From: Hymenopus coronatus
Lineage: Eukaryota > Arthropoda > Insecta > Mantodea > Hymenopodidae
Assembly (NCBI GenBank): GCA_030762935.1
Contig: CM060899.1
Coordinates: 16,475,001 to 16,539,000 of the forward strand
DNA: 64,000 nt
Direction of reading: 5' to 3'
In this document: positions 58,606 to 64,000 of the stretch, piece by piece
Layout of the letters: every line of letters begins with the position of its first letter
Numbering within the stretch: the stretch's first letter is position 1
Notes under the pieces: generated by a model
Told to the model about the DNA's origin: nothing
Database searches by the model: none
Seen by the model: the letters and a program-made list of their open reading frames with translations, nothing else
Made by a program: the position numbers and the translations under genes

Positions 58606-58858
58606 ATGTACAGTGAATAGAGAAGGCATTGTATTTCACCCAAAAATTCGATACCGAGATTGCACCGGAAATTGACGCTTTAGGGTCCCCTGAGTAAAAT
58701 AAAGCATTTTCAGAAAAAGGCCCGTGTGTGTGAACACGATAACTTGAAAATGTAAAGTCGGTAAAATACCAAAGTTGGCATTTAAGTTTAGCATATCCCA
58801 AGGATGAGATTTAAGATTTTGAGGCATGTCCCGCCATTCCAAACTACCCTTTACATAA
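58606..58858 (-). mobile_element. H-unit 3' third, inverted
   Basis: agtgaatagagaaggcattg to aaactaccctttacat, ending in an A run shared with the following plus copy. Confidence 0.8.
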
Positions 58859-58867
58859 AAAAAAAAA

Positions 58868-59718
58868 AAAATCTGATGTGTTTCATTCACATGACTTTCT
58901 CTACCTCTCTGCAACAAATGGTGTTAAAAAGATGATGCTTCTATTTACTTCATGCTAATCGAGAAAAAAAAATAGCACAAATAGTCTTATTACTTGCTTC
59001 CTTGTAAGCAGAAGGGAAATAAGGGAGTACTATAGGCTAAACTAATAATCAAAAGCTGGTTGCTATGTGACTGAAGTTTCTTTGTTTGTATGGACAGGAG
59101 TTGACAAATTCCTGTAAGAGAAAAGTATAAGTTTTTCATAGCTGAAAACAAAAACAAGGAATATGTCAAAAACGATCAACTCCACGAAAAAAATGTATAT
59201 GAGATAAATTGTGCGTTTTAAAGTTCTCTACATTTTTTATGTTGTAAGTTTTTCTCCATCTCTTACGGTTTAGTAGTTATGCAAAAATCCATAAAATTCA
59301 TCCAGAATAAAGTAGTCTTAAGAGGTTATTTTCATTTTATTTGTCGTGTAAATTATCTTTAATATACGAAATTTTAATCAAAATCGTTAGAGCCATTTTT
59401 GAGAAAATCAAAATTTTCGAAAAAGTTCCATGTAAAGGGTAGTTTGGGGTGGGAGGATTTTTCTCAAAATCTTCGTGTCGCATCCCTGGAAGATACTAAA
59501 CTTAAATAGCAAGTTTGGTATTTTACCGACATTTCGTTTTTTGAGTTATCGTGTTCACAGACACACGGACCTTTTTGCGAGAATGCTTTTTCTTTTTTTT
59601 TTTTTGGGATATAGGGGACCCTAAAACATATTTCCGGTGAAATCTCGGTATCGAATTTTTGGGTGGAGTGCAATACCTTCTCTATACATTATGTACATAG
59701 TGCGTATAGAGAAAGTAA
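58868..59718 (+). mobile_element. H-unit, full length (type A)
   Basis: aaaaatctgatgtgtttcat to gtgcgtatagagaaagtaaa; the CA tract is minimal (cacagacacacgg). Confidence 0.9.
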
Positions 59719-59720
59719 AA

Positions 59721-59908
59721 ATGTAAATGGCGCTTTATTTATGGACGCTCTTGAACTGCTGTGGTTCTCAGCGTCCCATTCTACACTGGACGTGAAAGAC
59801 CGCTTAATTTTGCTCAGAGGCCTCTCTCTACGACACGGGGCCAACGGCTTTACTTCCCTTCCGAAGGAAGCCATACTAAGGAAAAAATCCATTGTCCTCC
59901 GCCGGGTT
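59721..59908 (-). mobile_element. tRNA-derived SINE, family S1, truncated and internally deleted
   Basis: Starts directly at the 3' end of a plus H-unit. It lacks part of the body (the aggcttgaggttcttttacg segment) and stops within the tRNA head at gccgggtt, where a minus H-unit fragment begins. Confidence 0.8.
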
Positions 59909-60429
59909 ACATGGAAAACATTTCGACAATTTTGATTTTCTCAAAAATAACTAACGATTTTGATTTAAATGCCATATATTAAAGATATTTACACGATAAA
60001 TATAATGTATAGCTTGAATTTTCTGGGAATATCCTCTTCATTCTGGATGAATTTTGCTGGATTTTGCATAACTAGTAAACCGTAAGAGACAGACAAAAAC
60101 TTACCACAAAAAAAAAAAAAAATATATATATATATAGATCTCGTGAAAATAAACAGTTTATACGATATACATTTTTACCAGAGGTTGACCATTTTCGAGA
60201 TATTCCATGTTTTTGGTTTTCGTTTAAAAACTTCAAACGCTTCATATAGGGAACTTCTCAACTCTTGGCAGTGCAAAGAAAAGATTCCATCCATATAGCC
60301 AACAACTTTTAAAAGATTTGACTATTGTTTTGCTTAGAGTAGTGCATTATTTCCCTTTTACTTACAAGAAAGCATTTCTGCTAATGTGTAACTCTATTAG
60401 CATGAAGTAGATAGAAGCATAAGCTTTTT
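59909..60429 (-). mobile_element. H-unit, 5' two thirds, split by LINE
   Basis: acatggaaaacatttcgaca to agatagaagcataagctttt; continues at 61,263 beyond the LINE. An A/T tract (aaaaatatatatatata) lies near 60,120. Confidence 0.85.
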
Positions 60430-61262
60430 TTTTTTTTTTATTTATTTATTTATTTATTTATGCTAAGCATTATACAGGTGAATATGATCGGTATTCAGCC
60501 CTGGCTCTTTACCGGTCATACTCATATTTTACAATAGTTTATTAATTCTAGTTTATTACACCATTTTGTCTATTTACTGTCCATATCCATTTATTTTTCA
60601 CTTTGCATAAGAATTGTCCAATCTTCTTACTATCTTTTTGAAACATTTCAACTACTACTACATTTCTATCTATTTTAAACCATTTCTTATTAATATACTT
60701 TTTTCTCCAAATTTCAGTTCCTTTACATTTAAATAAAATGTGTTCTATATCTTCATTTCCGCCACATATAGGACATTGATTTTGTGGAATACCTTTCCTT
60801 AGACCTTTTAATCTCCATACTCCTGCTTTCAGCCATGCAATACCTTCTCGCTCCTCTTTATTTGTCACATCAATGTACTTTTCCCTTCCCCATGAGACTT
60901 TCATTGGTATATAGAAAACTAAAGATCTCTTTTCAGTTATTTCACTAAATATTTTTTGTATTTCTATATCCTCAAATCTTTTCCTTGCCAACTTCCAGAA
61001 GTTATTCACATTATTTTCTCTTCTTCTCCACATTTCCCCTAACCCACTACTTTCCAGGTTATTTCGAAGACAGTCTACCCATCCCTTGTTCTTTAAACTT
61101 TTCTCTTGATATACTAAACACTGTTTTAACAAATTCCTTTCTTCCAATTTCAATATCCTATGCCAAAATTTCAATGCCCTTTCCATAATCTTTCCCTTAC
61201 TTGCCACTCTACCCAGCTCTATTTGTGCTACCTGCCTAACAGTTGCATTTGGTAACCCCAGT
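60430..61262 (-). mobile_element. 5'-truncated non-LTR retrotransposon (LINE)
   Basis: The insertion is bracketed by the 11-bp direct repeat ATAAGCTTTTT (60,419-60,429 and 61,263-61,273) in the middle of a minus H-unit. Its 3' end lies at the left and carries a poly(T)/(ATTT)n tail on the plus strand. The 5' end is truncated at 61,262. The target duplication and the simple tail fit target-primed reverse transcription. Confidence 0.9.
60548..61262 (-). CDS. LINE ORF2 C-terminal region, intact frame, partial
   Basis: The minus frame is open from the truncation point to a normal stop, about 237 codons, and begins in mid-protein (LPNATVRQVAQIELGRVASK). It has conserved WHRILKLEERNLL, a Trp/Arg-rich helical section (MWRRRENNVNNFWKLARKRF) and AGVWRLKGLRK. 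A CCHC knuckle CPICGGNEDIEHILFKC (Cx2Cx6Hx4C) is followed by GTEIWRKKY. This is the post-RT tail of non-LTR ORF2 proteins, where the CCHC motif binds nucleic acid. The RT and endonuclease domains are absent, so the copy is inactive. The lack of any stop or frameshift indicates a recent insertion. Confidence 0.82.
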
Positions 61263-61338
61263 ATAAGCTTTTTAACAACAGTTTGTTATAGAGATGTAGA
61301 GAAACTCATGTGAATGGAACACATCAGATTTTTGACGT
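61263..61338 (-). mobile_element. H-unit 5' terminus, beyond the LINE
   Basis: ataagctttttaacaacagt to gaatggaacacatcagattt; completes the copy interrupted at 60,430. Confidence 0.85.
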
Positions 61339-61647
61339 AGCAATAGGGTGGGATGCAGATTAGGAATGCATTCTTCGTGACTTATAAATTTAATTAAAGT
61401 TCCTTTTCACAAATTTGCCGGACTTCGCAGCTAGCCTATATAGACCACAAAATACGTCCCTGAGAATACTAATAAATTGAAAACAAGTACAAAGTTCATT
61501 TGAAAAGGAAATCTTATCGAGTAACTAAATTGTAATTTAATACGTAACATTAAACAACGAAACATTTACTTCTAAGTTATATATTGGATATATCCTTTCA
61601 GAGAAGCCACCGATGCTATGAGCAGTGGATCATAAACTACCGTTTGA
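61339..61647. other. Spacer without recognised feature
   Basis: AT-rich single-copy DNA. Confidence 0.4.
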
Positions 61648-61975
61648 AAAACCTTATGTGTTCCATTCACATGACTCTGTGTACATAACCTGCAAAAATG
61701 GTTTCAAAAGCTTGTTGTTCTCACTCCTCCATTTTAATTGAGATAATCATTAGCAAGACCCGTTCGAAGTTCATGGAATCTCGAAATATCGATACTCGAC
61801 TGTAGCGCTTTAACCTAGTATAATGTTATTTCCGTTTTACTTGCAAGAAAGCATATAACATTTATGCTAAAGTTTATCTCCATTAGCATGAAGTAGAAGA
61901 ACAAGCTTTTTAACAATAATTTGTTACCTACAGAGATTCAGAGAAAGTAATGTGAATGGAACATCAGATGTTTTA
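61648..61975. mobile_element. Two H-unit 5' fragments facing each other
   Basis: A plus 5' end (cttatgtgttccattcacat, to about 61,765) is followed by a minus 5' end (about 61,795 to gtaatgtgaatggaacatca). The interior of both is missing. Confidence 0.7.
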
Positions 61976-62109
61976 TATTACGAGGATGGGGCGGTTTAAA
62001 AGTACCCTTATTAGGAGCAAACACGACATTTTTCCAAACACAAAATATTTGTTTCTCTTAGTTCCCTTTTACGAATATGCACTTCTCAAAGCATTCCCTT
62101 CTAAAAACA

Positions 62110-62335
62110 GGAGTTATCAAACTCTGCAAAACACGCCTCTTTCTCGACAATGACTCGTTTGAAGTACGTTTTGTTCCCGCAAGCTATTCAAGTTTGTGAA
62201 TAAGAAGAAATCTTAGGGAGCCAGGCCGGGCAAATATGGGGGTAACACCAGTTCTTGCAGTTTGGCGGCGACAACTCCGGACGTATGTCCTGGTGCGTTT
62301 TGGCAAACAGCATTTTCGTCTTTCCTTCAACTTCT
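62110..62335 (-). pseudogene. Mariner-type transposase fragment
   Basis: The minus strand reads AVCQNAPGHTSGVVAAKLQE, then LVLPPYLPGLAP, a stop, and DFFLFTNLN. This is the 'HDNAPxHxS ... PPYSPDLAPxDFFLFxxLK' block of mariner transposases, including the second and third catalytic Asp positions, the first of which is changed here to Asn. No terminal repeats are visible. It is flanked by H-unit fragments. Confidence 0.7.
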
Positions 62336-62387
62336 TGACGAATCGGCCAATAACTCGCTTACTATTCTCCAGAATATTTTTCTTATT

Positions 62388-62500
62388 TACTTTCTCTAGC
62401 ACGTATGTAAATGTGCATAGGTAGAGAAGGTATTGTATTAAACCCAACATTTCTATAATGGAGATTTCACCTGCAATATGTGTTTTGAGGATCTCCGAAT
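62388..62500 (-). mobile_element. H-unit 3'-end fragment
   Basis: tttactttctctagcacgta hairpin to ttgaggatctccgaataag. Confidence 0.78.
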
Positions 62501-62504
62501 AAGA

Positions 62505-62898
62505 AAACACACATTTCATTTGTCATGAAAATATCTTAAACATGTGGCATTTTAATCAAAATCTTGTCATTTTTAAGAAAATTAGAATTTTCAAAAAAAT
62601 GTTCCATGTAAAGGGTAGATGGGAGTGGGGGGATTTTCTTAAAAATTTTTGTGTTGTATCCTTGGACGACATTGAACTTAAATACCAAGTTTGGTATTTA
62701 ACCGACTTTTCATTTCTGAGTTATGCTGCTCATATGCACCCATGCATGCGTGCACATAGACATGTTTCTAAAAGTATCTTTATTGGATTCAGGGAATTTC
62801 AAAACATGTATTTCCGGTGAAATCTCGGTATGAAATTGTTGGTGGAATGCAATACCTTTTCTATGCATCAGTACATTGTACTTATATGAGAAAGCAAA
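62505..62898 (+). mobile_element. H-unit 3' half
   Basis: cacacatttcatttgtcatg to tatatgagaaagcaaaaata, with palindrome aaataccaagtttggtattt; the CA site has become atgcacccatgcatgcgtgc. Confidence 0.82.
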
Positions 62899-64000
62899 AA
62901 TATAAATTTTGTGAATTGTTTCTTCCACTACAGTCATAAGACAGAAGTAGGAGAAGTAGAATTTGACTGAAAAATTCATTGCCATAGCCAGGTTTTGAAC
63001 GACGGATCTCCTGGTTTCCATTCAGTGGCTCTGACCACTGAGCTGTCATGGCAACATGGCACTAAATTCCCCAACTGACTTGCAGTTTTCCGGTAAACCA
63101 TGTATAATATTTTATGTATTTCAACATTTTGCATTTGCATAATAACAGAAGAAAACCTGACAAAATGGGATTTTGTGTATCATAATCTAGCAAAAGAAAT
63201 TTTGTCCCAAATAGAAACAGATTTGGAAACTTACTTACTTTTTAATAATTTTGTATATATTTAAACACTAATGTAACAACATTTATTTGTAATTTGACGA
63301 TGACAGAATCTATTTCTTCAGGCTGATAATAAATCTGTCCCATCCCATCCACATGACAAACAACTGCCATTCATTTTCCTTAACAAACTGAAGTAATAGC
63401 TGTCAAAACGCTATGATGTGATCTACTGAATGAGTGAATGCTTGAACAAGCAAATGTCCATATCCCAAGAAGCAAAATATATGAAGCAAAAGCCCAACCA
63501 TAGATAAATATATTCATTGCTGCTTTTTAGGTGTTAGATATCCCATATGAGGTCAGTATTGTACATTTTTTTGGGGGTTGGAACCTGCAAAAGGGAGTGT
63601 AATTCTATCTGAAACTATAAAATATATTACTCTTTCAGCAACTTACTGTTTGGATGACACAAAGTTTATTGTATGATTTAAAATGAACATGATGTTTGCA
63701 ATAAGTGATGAATAAAATAGTATTACATATTGTGTTAGGTTCCTAAGCTAGGTTATTGCTTGCATAAAATCAAAATGGAATCTTACATTTCAGAAAGGAA
63801 AAAAATCTTGATATTGCCATGTCAAAAAGAACCTGAACCAAAAAGTTGGAAGTAAAGGCTTTCTATTTGCTAATATTGTTAATTTTTATAGCATTGTGGC
63901 TAAATTTGTCAAAAATTACATTTAAATATACTTATATGTTTTCATTTTATTATTGTTATTGTTGTAATTGCTATTTATATTGTTCTTATTATTTATTTAT
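62899..64000. other. Single-copy AT-rich stretch to window end
   Basis: Apart from the tRNA-like segment at 62,981 nothing is recognised; no H-unit sequence. Confidence 0.45.
62981..63052 (-). pseudogene. tRNA-like sequence (pseudogene or SINE head)
   Basis: The 72-nt minus-strand segment has near-complementary acceptor ends (GCCATGA / CTATGGC) and a good D-arm (GCTCAGTGGTCAGAGC). The anticodon and T arms do not pair well (GTTCAAAACC loop), so a functional tRNA is unlikely. Confidence 0.45.

Overview
The window is nuclear DNA from a large, repeat-rich animal genome, most likely an arthropod and probably an insect. The basis is AT-rich sequence, spliced-gene signals, tRNA-derived SINEs, several deleted mariner elements, Jockey/CR1-like LINE fragments, hAT fragments and an arthropod-like glycogenin exon. 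No species can be named from the sequence. I see no rRNA, CRISPR, phage or bacterial operon.

Only one host coding segment is securely recognised: a 136-bp internal exon of glycogenin (GT8 family) at 42,636-42,771 (+), with good splice sites on both sides. Three weaker candidates follow: a minus-strand internal exon with a consensus donor (22,951-23,199); a minus-strand terminal open frame with a membrane-like segment (28,454-28,678); and a GC-richer open frame (49,141-49,362, +). The glycogenin gene appears to lie across very long, repeat-filled introns.

The window is dominated by one interspersed repeat, called the 'H-unit' here. A full copy is about 0.82-0.93 kb. It starts TCTGATGTGTTCCATTCACATG and ends in a hairpin around ATGTACAT followed by TAGAGAAAGTAAAA. 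(CA)n sits at a fixed internal site, and a 20-bp near-palindrome AAATACCAAGTTTGGTATTT is conserved. About 50 full or partial copies on both strands fill over half of the window, often head to tail (9.8-12.4, 28.7-29.9, 31.7-33.4, 34.0-36.6 and 56.4-58.4 kb). The termini carry short inverted repeats and the ends show no clear target duplication. This architecture resembles non-autonomous Helentron/INE-1-type elements, though that assignment is inference. 'Plus' orientation means the order just described.

Other elements lie inside or between H-units. There are two copies of one CGGBP1-like hAT family (1.8-3.2 kb minus; 53.9-56.1 kb plus, split by an H-unit) and a 1,147-bp TIR element with a perfect 8-bp target duplication (30,509-31,655). 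A short TIR element lies at 16,022-16,411. Five mariner-type remnants are at 15.4, 41.65, 43.65, 44.26 and 62.1 kb. A young 5'-truncated LINE with an intact frame (60,430-61,262) and older LINE pieces are at 23.45, 37.9 and 38.2 kb. There are at least three tRNA-derived SINE families, several copies with 12-13-bp target duplications, and a possible solo LTR near 25.0-25.9 kb. The nesting gives a relative chronology: hAT before H-unit, and H-unit before SINE, mariner, LINE and the 8-bp-TSD element.
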